Assembly: GCF_023101765.2 (NCBI RefSeq)
Contig: NC_064233.1
Location: 2,046,001-2,110,000 of the forward strand
From: Spodoptera frugiperda
Taxonomy: Eukaryota; Arthropoda; Insecta; Lepidoptera; Noctuidae
Direction: 5' to 3'
Length of the DNA stretch: 64,000 nucleotides
The position numbers were made by a program, and so were the translations under genes. Below the pieces are notes generated by a model. That model made no database searches. It saw nothing but the letters and a program-made list of their open reading frames with translations, and was not told the origin of the DNA. Shown here piece by piece: positions 41,251 to 52,800 of this stretch. Positions within the stretch are counted from its first letter, which is position 1. Every line of letters starts with the position of its first letter.

Positions 41251-41514
41251 ACATACTACATTCATTTTTTATAAATACTTTCGCAGTCACCAGTCTTCAT
41301 TTAAAATTGAACTTTAACATTTACAACATAAAATATGTTTTTATTTAACTTATCCTAATAACTAAACTATAGCATTTAACTTTAAAAAGTTAAATTGACC
41401 AGTTTTGTTTTAAACCAAGGTTTTATACCTGTTACTGGTATACAATTAACTCTTAACAATAAGTTAAACTTGTTTGGTTTTTTTTTATAACATATGTACA
41501 GAATGCATATAACT

Positions 41515-41963
41515 TGACTCGGAGGTTTAAGAGGCCCGTTTTTCATGCATGAGAGTGCGGGCTCGAAACCTACCAACGGCAAGTACTAATGTGACATTTT
41601 CCAACTTATATGTACTTTCTAAGATTATACTCACTCCCTATTACATGGGACTTATAACACAAATTGTGAAAAGTGGGTTTACATTGTATAGTGGCATAAT
41701 GGCATTGCTGTAATGTGCACCTCTGCCTACCCCTTCCGGGATGAAAAGGCGTAACGTTGTTGTCTAAGATTATTTAGACACCACTGACAAACGGTGAAGG
41801 AAAACATTGTGAGGAAACCTGGGCTTGTAAATTCTAATTGTAAGTTTGAAATCGCCAACCCGCATTGAGCAAGCGTGGTGATTAATGCTCAATTCTTCTC
41901 CGTGTGAGAAGAGGTCTTTGGTCAGCAGTGGCTACTTATAGGCTGTTGATGATGATGTTGACT
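41515..41963 (+). mobile_element. SINE-I (tRNA-like head, TGATGATG tail) with nested SINE-C
   Basis: Head TCATGCATGAGAGTGCGGGC then TCGAAACCTACC (B-box-like), body GACAAACGGTGAAGGAAAAC and GCATTGAGCAAGCGTGGTGA, end TAGGCTGTTGATGATGATG. The body is interrupted at 41629-41762. Confidence 0.7.
41629..41762 (+). repeat. SINE-C 3' part with 11-bp target duplication
   Basis: TCTAAGATTAT at 41618-41628 and again at 41763-41773 flank the insert. 5'-truncated copy (ATTACATGGGACTTATAACA to GGATGAAAAGGCGTAACGTT). Confidence 0.85.
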
Positions 41964-42164
41964 GGTATACAGTTAAGTTTGGACAATAAGTTTAAGTTGC
42001 TTGTTCTTTTTTTTTTTCTTTTTTATGACATACAGGGTGTTAATTTGTTGTTTTAGTGCGAAGTGGTTTTTTTATGGTTTTTGAAAGTGTTGAAATGATT
42101 TTTTATTGTGGTTATTAGAGTGAACGACTCATTGGTTGTAAGTGTCATTGTAAAGTATGAGGTC

Positions 42165-42300
42165 TTCAGGTACAATTTCCTTCTTGTGCGATTTTGCTAA
42201 CTGTGGTATTATTGTATTTCATGGGACTTGTAGTAAGTGTACCTAATGTGCCGTAGTATGCACTTCTGTCTACCCCTTCGAGGATAAAAGGCGCGATATT
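42165..42300 (+). repeat. SINE-C, diverged
   Basis: TTTCATGGGACTTGTAGTAA, GTCTACCCCTTCGAGGATAA. Confidence 0.6.
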
Positions 42301-42401
42301 GACGTCATAAATTAACGAAAAGCGAAAAGTGAATTTAATAATTATGTCATTTCAGCTTCAACCTTCATGGATAAAGAAACACAATGTTGTGTCTTTTATC
42401 G

Positions 42402-42552
42402 AGTGTGGAAAATCATTCAATGACATCTCCTGCCTTGGGCGAGGCGTGAGGGAGTGTCAGACTCTTACTGACTAAAACCCAACCCGTTCCTACTCCTGCT
42501 TTTCGAGCCGGAACCCCGGTAACCCGCTAGGTAGTCCGCAGCTCTGGGTCAT
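42402..42552 (-). repeat. SINE-A copy
   Basis: GGAAAATCATTCAATGACAT to GGTAGTCCGCAGCTCTGGGT. Confidence 0.8.
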
Positions 42553-42730
42553 CAGGCGGTTAATCTTTTATTTGCATAGATTTAGATTTCGAAAGTGGTT
42601 TCCGTTTGTGTTAAAAACGGACCGGTTTGACTAATGTTTGTGTAAACACAGAGGTTCTGGTTTTTTTTTTAATGAAACCTAAAAATAGGTGTGTCTTTGT
42701 GTATGTAGGTTCTTAATTTGATGTAGGGAA

Positions 42731-42880
42731 TCTGGTGCTGCGGACAATCTAAGGGTTTACCGGGGCTCCGGTTTGAAGCAGGAGTAGGAACGGGATGGTT
42801 TTTAGTCAGTAAGAGTCTGACAATCCCTCTCGCCTCACTCAAGGCGCTAGAATGTGGAGAAGTCAGAGAAGATATTCACC
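42731..42880 (+). repeat. SINE-A copy, inverted relative to the previous
   Basis: GGTGCTGCGGACAATCTAAG to GAAGTCAGAGAAGATATTCA. Confidence 0.75.
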
Positions 42881-42947
42881 TCCACCTGCGCTCCTAGGTC
42901 TGTCAGACAATGTTGCTGATTTATCTGTAGTCTGTGCTGAGCAGTGT

Positions 42948-42970
42948 CATCATCATCATCATCATCATCA
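42948..42970. repeat. (CAT)n microsatellite
   Basis: About eight CAT/TCA units followed by CAGCCGAGAGACGTCCACTA; likely the tail of an inverted SINE-I. Confidence 0.8.
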
Positions 42971-43057
42971 GCCGAGAGACGTCCACTACTGAGCAGTGTA
43001 CCATTATTTAAATCGACTTTTTATGACCATAAAATAGACAATTATTTTAAACAACTG

Positions 43058-43160
43058 CCAATTCGCATTGAGCAAGCGTGGTGATTAATGCTCAAACCTT
43101 CTCGATGCGAGAAGAGGCTTTTGATTAGCAGTGGCCACTTAGGCTGTTGATGTGATACAC
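43058..43160 (+). repeat. SINE-I 3' part
   Basis: GCATTGAGCAAGCGTGGTGA, CTTAGGCTGTTGATG. Confidence 0.65.
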
Positions 43161-43735
43161 AACTTACAACTGTTTGCAAAAGGCAGCTTGAAGTTATAAT
43201 GAAGTTATAAACCCTTATTCTTCTGCACACGAATCTATACTTGAGGTACAGAACGAAAGGCTTTGAATCGAAATAGGTACATTTACAAAATTAGATCGAA
43301 ACTTATTTAGATTTTATAAACGTTCAATATTGCCTCCATCTTTACAAATATATACATACATAACCTGACGCCTGTCTCCCATTGGGGTAAGCAGAGACAA
43401 TGGAACGCTAATTGCTACGGTTCTTACATACTTCTTTCGCTTCATCAACAGTCATCAGTCTTTTCATGCATGCTCGTCGGTTAAAGGTACTTTTAATTTG
43501 GCCCTTCTTTACAAATATGTACATATTTTTCAAATTACTATTGCTAAAATAACATTTTCTATTCATATACCGTACGTTGTAAATATTGAAAAAAAAAAAA
43601 ATACTGTCATATACAAAAAATGTTTATTTTACAACCCAATAAAAACTATATTAGTCCTTTCAATACACGAACATCTGATTTCATTCACAAGGTTTTTGAC
43701 CGTTCTTTGTTGGCGGTGATTGGGCGCAAAATCTT
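43161..43735. other. No gene recognised
   Basis: GACGCCTGTCTCCCATTGGG and CAACAGTCATCAGTCTTTTC recur at 58140-58250 in the same order, so 43370-43505 and 58135-58285 are copies of an unnamed repeat. Confidence 0.45.
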
Positions 43736-43828
43736 TTTCAAAAGTGCATAGACCCGACCTCCCGCACCCCCGCCCCCACCCGTCTAGACAACCTGTAGGT
43801 AGTTGTAAAAAAAATGCCACAATATTTA

Positions 43829-43864
43829 TCAGTTTGCATCGAGACGCCGAACCGAGCGGACGTG
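43829..43864 (+). promoter_or_regulatory. Inr plus DPE core promoter
   Basis: TCAGTT initiator with A+1 at 43831; GGACGT at 43858-43863 is exactly +28 to +33, fitting the arthropod downstream promoter element. No TATA box. GC-rich flank upstream (43750-43795). It leads into the first exon of the + strand gene. Confidence 0.65.
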
Positions 43865-46800
43865 TATCGCTCTTTCGATATTTGAAAGTTTTACGTATAC
43901 GCGTCGTCTGTGATAGTTAGTGATATTTGTATTGTGATTTTTTGATAGTTTCTCTTTGATTATTATCTGTGATAATTAATTTTAAGTGATGTTTTGTTTG
44001 TTCAGTGCTAGTAAGTAGAATTTTTTTGGTGACTTTTTATAGTTTAATAGCCGCACTCAGAGACATTTAATGGTTGCTTTAACTATTCCTTAGTAACGAT
44101 TTTGTTTTGAAAACAATTGCTAAGGACTGGGTTAAGTAACCATTAACTGACTCTGAGTGTGGTGGTAGTTTTAATTAGTAATTGATTTGTTTAAGCTTAA
44201 AGTTAATACGTGGTAATAACACTTATAAATAAAATATGATTATCGCATTTAATAGCCTAGTTATAAGGAACATTTAAGGCTGAAGTTTAAAGATTTTTGA
44301 TATTTTCTTTGTGTCGAGACAAAATACCACGTGGGTTACAATAACAATGCAAATGAATTGTTTGTTTACTTCGTGATAATCTCAAGAATTATTTATCAGT
44401 CAATTTTTAAAGCTTTTAATTCAAGCCTGATTCCAAATTATCACGCATTTATAATTACAAGGTGGTGGTGTATAATACATGCATAATATATCACCATTGC
44501 ATCCATGCGAAGTTGGGGCGGTTAGTAACTTAGAAGTCCCATGTAATAGGGGTTGAGCCTATTTTTTTTTTCAACAATAAGACAATGCTTTGTCGTCATC
44601 GTTTCTCAAATATTACTGGACCGTTTTCAATGCGATTTTTTTTGTTGGCGATCTTTTTTTGTTTCGTTTGTATTATTTTTTTGGCAGGTTTTTGTAGTAC
44701 GTAGGTACTTATGGTAGTGTAGTGAGTCAGCTTGTATTTTGGGTGTTGATTTCTTTATGTTATATGTATTTGTTGATGGGGTAAGCAGAGGTGTAGGTGA
44801 ACGTATGTAAATATGTAGTTATACACATGTGTTTAGTTTTTAAACCCCATTGTAATAGAAGGTAAATCTATTACTAGTTAGTATTAATTAACTTTCAACA
44901 GCCTATAAGTGGCGACTATTGACCAAAAGCCTCTTCGGTTTTTACGGAGAAGGTTTGAGCATTAATCACCACGCTTGCTCAATGCGGATTGAAGATTTCA
45001 AACTTATAATTAGAAATTATCACTCCCGTAATTATAAGACAAGTAACTCGACTAGTCAAGCCATGCTAGAGGCTTATATTCATAAACAGCATTCTGCAAT
45101 TTTTTTATAGAATAAGCCGGTAAACGAGCAGACGGATCACCTGATGGTAAGCAATCGCCGCCGCCCATAGACATTTGAAACACCATTGATTCGAATACTA
45201 GAACTGTAAGGTTTATCTGAGATGAATCATGCCGGGTTAGTCCGGGTTTATCCGTGCCCTGACCTGAATGTATGAGGTCATAGGGACTGTTCTACTATCT
45301 GAATAATTTTTGAATACATTGAACTCGATAAAACGATAAAAATATTAAATCTGCGACGACTGCCAGGGTCTCAGGTTTGATTTCCGGGTCGGGCAAATTA
45401 TTACTGGACTTTTTTTCACGGTCTTTTGGAAAATTCTCAGTGGTTGTAGCATGGGGTATAGAATTATGCCCGGTATATGGCAATAGGCTCACCCATGGGA
45501 TTTAATTAACACAAACTGTGAAGAAAAATACATAATGCATGAAAATCAGAATACTAAATAGATACAATGTTCAACGCGGAAATCATACCTTGTACTTGTA
45601 ACCTTCATGCTAGGAAATCTATTGAAATTTTCATGCTTAATGTAACTATACTATGTAATTTATTTCACTTGTCTTACAAATAAAAACATCGACCTGTAAA
45701 AACCAGTTTACCATGGTCTCGCTTTATATCATCTTTCCGTACATTAGACGGTCAGTTTAAACTGGTTCGTTGAGCTATAACAACCAATTTATCTTGATCT
45801 TTCTTTGTTTCATCTTTCGGCACATTCGACGGTCAGTTTATAATGGTTCATTGAGCTATATACAACCAATTTATTATGGTCTTTCTTTGTACCATCTTCC
45901 CGTTCATTCGACGGTCAGTTTATACTGGTACAATCTATACTAATATTATAAAGCTGAAGAGTTTGTTTGTTTGATTGTTTGTTTGTTTGTTTGAACGCGC
46001 TAATCTCCGGAACTACTGGTCCGATTTAAATAATTATTTTTGTGTTGGATAGTCCATTTCTTGAGGAAGGCTATAGGCTATAAACCATCACGCTATGACC
46101 AATAGGAGCCGAGCAGAGCGGGTGAAACCGCGCGGAAATAGCTAGTGAGCTATATATAACCAATGTATCCGGGTCTCTCTTTCTATCATCTTTCCTCACA
46201 TTCGACGGTCAGTTTATACTGGTATTGTCTAGCTTGATATTATGTAGCCGTGAAGGTGCTTTTCCACCAGAGATGTGCTATGCTACGTTGCTGTGGATGC
46301 ATTTGGCTTCCACCAATCATATTCATTGGTATACATAGGTTAGCACTGGTAGAAACGGACTCAGTTAAGCTATGTTTTTTATATGGAAAGATGCGTGGTA
46401 TGGATGGCTTCTCTACTATCGATATGCGCATCTTCCTCGCACAGCTACATATCTTAGTATCACTGGAAACGGTCACATAGTTTCACAGCTCCCTAGCATA
46501 GCTACATAGCACATCTCTGTTAGTAAAGCGCCCTTTTATAATTCGTTTTCATTGTACTAAATTAACGTTTTTGTTTTTAAAATAAACATTTACTTGATAT
46601 ATTCAATAATTATGACCTCCTCAAACAGCTGATTAAACAAGTAATTTCCATTTGTACTATATTGTAAAAGGCATGTGGAGAACAAGTGCTTCCACTTTAC
46701 TTCTATTATTCTACCCGTGGGTAAGTCAAAGTCAAAATTATATATTTCAAATAGACCAGGAAGGCACTTTTGAACATCAAAGCAAATATAATAATATTAA

Positions 46801-49800
46801 TAACGTGTGTCTGTCGGTCAGTCCTCTAGTTGCTCTATTTGCTTGTTCCAAAGTGTAGATTCCTATGGAGAAGAACGAGCAAGAAACTCCATAAATTACT
46901 CTTTTCCAATCAGGTTCACAATACAATTCTTAGTTACATTGTTTCGATTGCTTCAACTATGTGAGAATAATGTAATGGTAAGATGTTAGAGTCTATTGGA
47001 TTATTTACCTCTTTTATAATAAGTCCATGGGCGGCGCTGATCGCTTACCATCAGGTACCACGCCTACTCGTTTGCCCCCTATTCCATAAAAAGTCATATA
47101 AAAAGGTTTTTGCAGTAATCACCACTCTTGGTAAATGAGTTGGAGTCTGTGGTAAAACTTTACAGTTCACTAAAATGATAAACCTTCTTTAAATATTTAC
47201 CTTTTAAACCTTTACCATGATCTTCAAACTTGGCAAAATAATTGGGGATATAATATAAGACATCACAGTCCAATGCTAGAAGCCTTAACTACATTAAATT
47301 ACTTTACCATAATCTCCACTCTTGACAAACGGATTGGAGATTAATAAAACAATATCACAGACATTTTTCGTCTCTTCAATTTTCATTTCCGAGATGGTTA
47401 CACATAAACATACATACATAGGGTGCAGGTGAACGTTCCGTAGCGCCTTTGTCGTCTGAACATTGACCTAGGTTAGGTACAGCTCTGTCTAGACCCAGTC
47501 TAGACTTCCCCCCTGCCGCCGAAACCAATTTAGGGAGGGATTATTACAATTTTGATTTTCAAACTTTACTTCTAAGATGCGCTTGCCTTTCTAATATTGT
47601 TTTCTAATATTGTAAATGCGAAAGTTTGTGTTTGTATGTTTGTTTGTTACTAAATTACGTCGAAACGGCTGAAGCGGTCGTGATGAAATTTGGAACAGGG
47701 GTAGATTATGGTCTGGAATAACATATAGGTTACTTTTTATCCTATGGGAATGCGGGCAAAGTCACTGGCAGAAGCTATAGTTTTGATGTTTTTAAAGATT
47801 TTGTGTTGGCTATTTGTATGATTGAGTGGTCGTGTGTTTGCTGAGTAAGGGGTTCGATTATCGGGTTGGGCAAAGTGGTATTGGGATTTCTGTTCAGTAT
47901 TTCTTTGCATTAAGCCTGGATTAGTAGGTTTACTCGCAAATTTCGTGATAAAATCGTAAAATTAAATCTAATTTACCTTGTCTAGGGAAAAAAATCCAAA
48001 AAGTTTGACTACATAATCGAATTCAAGACTTCTTGGGTCTACAGTAGATCTATATTTAAGTTGCCTACCGAGCGCGATCGGTGATTCGAACCCGATACCT
48101 CTACCACGGCAGTGCGACTCACATCCACTCAACCTACGCTACAGGAAGTAACTACGAAACATAACAGTAGGTCTAAAGTCCTTGAGCCCTATTTGTGAGT
48201 ATCAAGGGACGCGCCCAAACCACGCTCGCGAGGCACCTAATGATCTGAATCGGCTCAATTAAGGCCGCTACAAAAATTACTCGTAATTTATAACTTAATA
48301 CAATCATGTTATGGTTTATTTTCCTTTGTTTGATATTTAAGTATCTATTATATTAAAATATAAGTCGGCTTTTCCTTCCTGACGCTATAACTCCAGAACG
48401 CACGATCCGATTTCCATGGTTTTGCATTCGTTGGAAAGGTCTCGGGCTCCGTGAGGTTTGTAGCAAAGAAAATTCAGGAAAAAATTGAGAGAAGCTATGT
48501 TAAGCTATGTTTTTATATGGAAAGATGCGTGCTATTGATGGCTTCCCTACAATCGATATAGGTACTACATATGTAGCTTAGTATCAATGGAAACGGTCAC
48601 ATAGTATCACAGCTTAGCTATTACATCTTCGTAGCATAGCTACATAGCACATCTCTGGTGGAAAAACTCCCTCAACAAAGCTAAATATATCTCTTTTGAC
48701 ATTTAATTCAAGATTATTTGATTAAATGCATATTATAAATGACATAACTTTGACTTTAAAAACACGTTATTAATTTTATTAATATGTAATGAATTTCAAC
48801 ACCTCCACAATACATTTTTGTATGAAATTAATTCAATTAAACTTCAGTATTTTTTAACCTTCAGCCGAATTCGCTACTAGGCGCATATAATCTAGAAAGA
48901 GTTGTTTTATATTGATTTTAGTAAATGAATTTATAGATTCGTGCCAGATATATGGGAATAGGCTCATCCCCTATCAAAATTGAAACTTTCAAGAAAAGAG
49001 CATACTCCTTAAAAGGCGACAACGCACTTGTAACACCTTTGGTGTTGCTGGTGTCCATTGGGCGACGTAGATTGCTTACCATCAGGTGATTTGTCTGCTC
49101 GTTTGCCGCCCTACGCCATAAAAAGTGTAATTTTGATACAAGTTCGGCAACGCACTTGTAACACCTTTGGTGTAGTGGGTGTCCATTTACGGCGCTGATC
49201 GCTTACAATCAGGTGATCCGTCCGCTCCTTTACCGCACTATTCAATAAAAATATTATGTTATCAATGTTATGTTAATATATTACTTAAAATGTAACCTTC
49301 AGCCAAATTGCCTACTAGGCGCGCATAATCTATAACAAGTTGTACTAAATTGATTTATTTTTGTTCTTTACAGGTGAGTGCGTGAAGCCCGATACGTGTG
49401 ACGATGAAAAGGTAGAAAAAGAGGAAGTAAGTTGAAACTCCTACGGGCTTATGACAGCCTGGTACTTGTAAAATTATTTACACTTATATTAATATTTTGT
49501 TTACTTGGAAATCTATATATTAATACGTGATGCAAAAACTTTCGGAACCTTTTTACGAAAATTGCGCGGACGTAGGAGCATAAAATTTGGTACACTTATA
49601 GTTTATGTGTAGGAGAAGTGAAAAATGCTAATATTTTTCAAAAATAATGCTTATAAAGTACATTAAATCAATAAATAAAACATTACACACACTACCATGC
49701 ATAGTATCGTATTTGACAAAACGTCAAAGTTGATAGACATTGCGATGATATTCTCACGTCTCATATGAAAAGAGGTTTCTCATTGAAGGAGGTTTGGTTA

Positions 49801-52800
49801 TTCATGATCCGCCGGATTATATTAATTTGAATTTCACAAAACTAATAGCAATTTGTTAAATAAAAATTATCCTTGAACGTATGGAAAGTGGTATTGTAAA
49901 TTAAATCGTATTTGGTCGAATTTCGACCACTAGTATAAGTTAAAACTCCTACAGTCTTATAATTGCCTTGTACTTGTAAAATTATTTAAATTAGGTGTAT
50001 TAATATTTTGTTTTACTGGAAATATGAGTTAAAACTCCTACGGTCTTATGAATGCCTGGTACTTGTAAAATTATTTAAATTAGGTATATTAATATTTTGT
50101 TTTGCTGGAAATATAAGTTGATACTCCTACGGTCTTATGAATGCCTGGTACTTTTAAAATTATTTTCAATTATAAATATTAATATTTTCTCTAGTTGGAA
50201 ATATTATTGAATTTATGCAGAAAATTAAATTAGTCAAATGACATCATTTGGACATTTTGACCTTGAATGGTTTGTAAATGGTTTTAGGTTCGATTGTCGT
50301 GTCGTTAAATAACGTATTGTTTGCAAGAAACGACTGCTGAAAACGTAGTAGTATGTTCCATTCTCGGATGATGAATACGACTGTCATAGATTTGAGTCTC
50401 CAGTTCGATTCCTGTGTCATGCAAATCATTGTTAAGATTTTTGTTTTCGAAATTCTCACCTATCTTGCTCAGTGGTTGCAAACGCGACTGCTATATTCCA
50501 GTTACCAGTTTAGGAACAGTGAGTAAAGTTCCCTAAGTAAAGCAGTATCCTCCGACCAGGCGAGGTGATCGTGGCTGGCGGGCTTTCTGCCCAACTGTTG
50601 TTCGTTGGGATTGTCTATCCATGTTTATTCGCATGTAAACTTCATATGTGCGATGTCCAATTTATGACGTCATCCGTTGATTTGCTCGTCTATAGTCTAT
50701 GTGCGACTTCTGTCATCTGTCACTTGTCATGTGTCTCAACACTAGGTTCAAAAATCGCAATTTCACTTTGCTCGACCCATGTAAGTTTCTTGCAAAAATT
50801 CTTTTAAACTTCTCGACCAACGAGGCGGTTCATATCAGTTTCGAAACGATATATGTATTGAACAGCGGATTACCTTTCTTTCGCTGCTCAAGGTAACAAT
50901 TTCAGACCAGTCACGGCTTTGAGAATGGTGAAAGTCTACATTAAGTATCAATATTGAATTTCATCATGCAATCAGCCACGTACAGTCCACTGCCCCCCAC
51001 AGCCCTCCCCCAATGACTACACATCACGAGGTTGGAAGCGACCTGTATACAGGGACTGTTTGCGACCCTTTACCAATTTTGGATTTAAGATCTGGGAACC
51101 GAAACCGCACCTTTTTCATTTCGTACCTTGTAAGCCATGTGCTGATGACACTTTTGTCAGCATCCCTACTCTTCCCGCGGTGTTGTATATCCCACTAAGG
51201 GCCTATAATGCTCCCCGCCTGACCAGAACCAGACCCGTGCATATGCCTCAAAGAGCCGTCAGACCACCACAGATTGGGCGCAGTAGGGCTGATGTCTGAT
51301 CCAGAGCTGCGGACTACCTAGCGGGTTTATAGGGGCTCTGGCTAGGAAAGCAGGAGTAGGAACGGGGTGGTTTTTAGTCAGTAAGAGTCTGACACTGCCT
51401 CTCGCCTCGCCCAAGGAGGGAGAAGTCATTGGATAATTTTTACCCCTTAAAAACTCTATGAGAGATAGGCGTGAGGTTACATATGTTAGCAGACAAAGTC
51501 ACTGGTAAAAGTTAGTTATTATATTAGCGTTGTGTAATGTAAAATATTATGATAACAATGTGGTTTGTGTGCGATAATGTTGCATTATCTGACCGCTGTG
51601 TTATCAAGTGTCCATATATGCCATATAATGTAACTTCACGTGTACAAAGTCCCTAGAAGGGTGAGCAGAAGTATACATAGCTAGATTCTGCACGGAGGTT
51701 TAAGACGCCCACTTCTCATGCATGAGTGTTCGAAACCTACCAACGGCAAGTACCAATGTGACTTTTTCCGAGTTACATGTACTTTCTAAGATTATTTAAA
51801 CACCACTGACAAACGGTGAAGGAAAACATCGTGAGGAAACTTGGGCTTATAATTTCTAATTGTAAGTCTGAAATTCACCAACCCGCCTGCAAGCGTGGTG
51901 ATTAATGCTCAAACCTTCTGAAGAGAAGAGGTCTTTGAATTTGCGAGTACGACTATTCACGACAGTTTATAAAAATACCAAAATAATATATGAAGTTTCG
52001 AATGTATAAATCTATACATATAATAAATCTGTAGAGAGGTCAATTCTGTATATGAAATATATTTCCAAAATAACTATCAGCGGGTGATTAGTGATCGATA
52101 CTGACGCCAGAAATGCAATCAGATTTTTTTTTGTCTGTCTGTCTGTCTGTATGTTCTTTATAGAAATAAAAACCATTCGACAGATTTCAATGAAATTTGG
52201 TACAATTGTTCTTCATACTCCTGGGCAGGTTATAGTATACTTTTCATCACGCTACGATCAATAGGAGCAGAGCAGAGAAGGGAAATATTGAGAAAACAGG
52301 AGAACTCACTCCATTTTTAAGCTTCCGTCGCGTGTGCAGCCTTAATGGTTAAAGCTCCACAGAAATAATGTATGACGGAAATGTTCTCCTTAAAATTGTT
52401 TAAAAATTATTCCACGACAGCAAATGTTTATCTCTTATGGTTGACTCACAATAATACGTATAACTCCAGATAGCTTAGCAGTATGGAGCTTTCTGATTAT
52501 ATTTGTCTACTCTTACGTTTATAACACTCTCATTCATTCAATCATTCATTCATATTCATTCATTCATATTATAATAAATCTGAAGAAGGGTCAATTCTGT
52601 ACATTGAAAATATTGAAAAAATAAATATGTACTAAAAAATAAATAAATACTGGATCGATACCAAACCCAAATATGTGATACATTTTTTTTGCCTGTCTGT
52701 CTGTATGTTCTGGCTTCACGTGAAAACTAACGGTTCGATTTCGATGGAACTTGGTATAATTATACCTTTTTATCCTGGGCATAAAATAGGATACTTTTTA

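Noticed and set aside
46673..46720. Signal-peptide-like exon [16 protein letters not shown] before exon 2 of the new gene
   Set aside because: It ends in phase 0 while the canonical exon 2 acceptor needs one preceding base. Exon 1 at 44010 fits that phase and has better sites.
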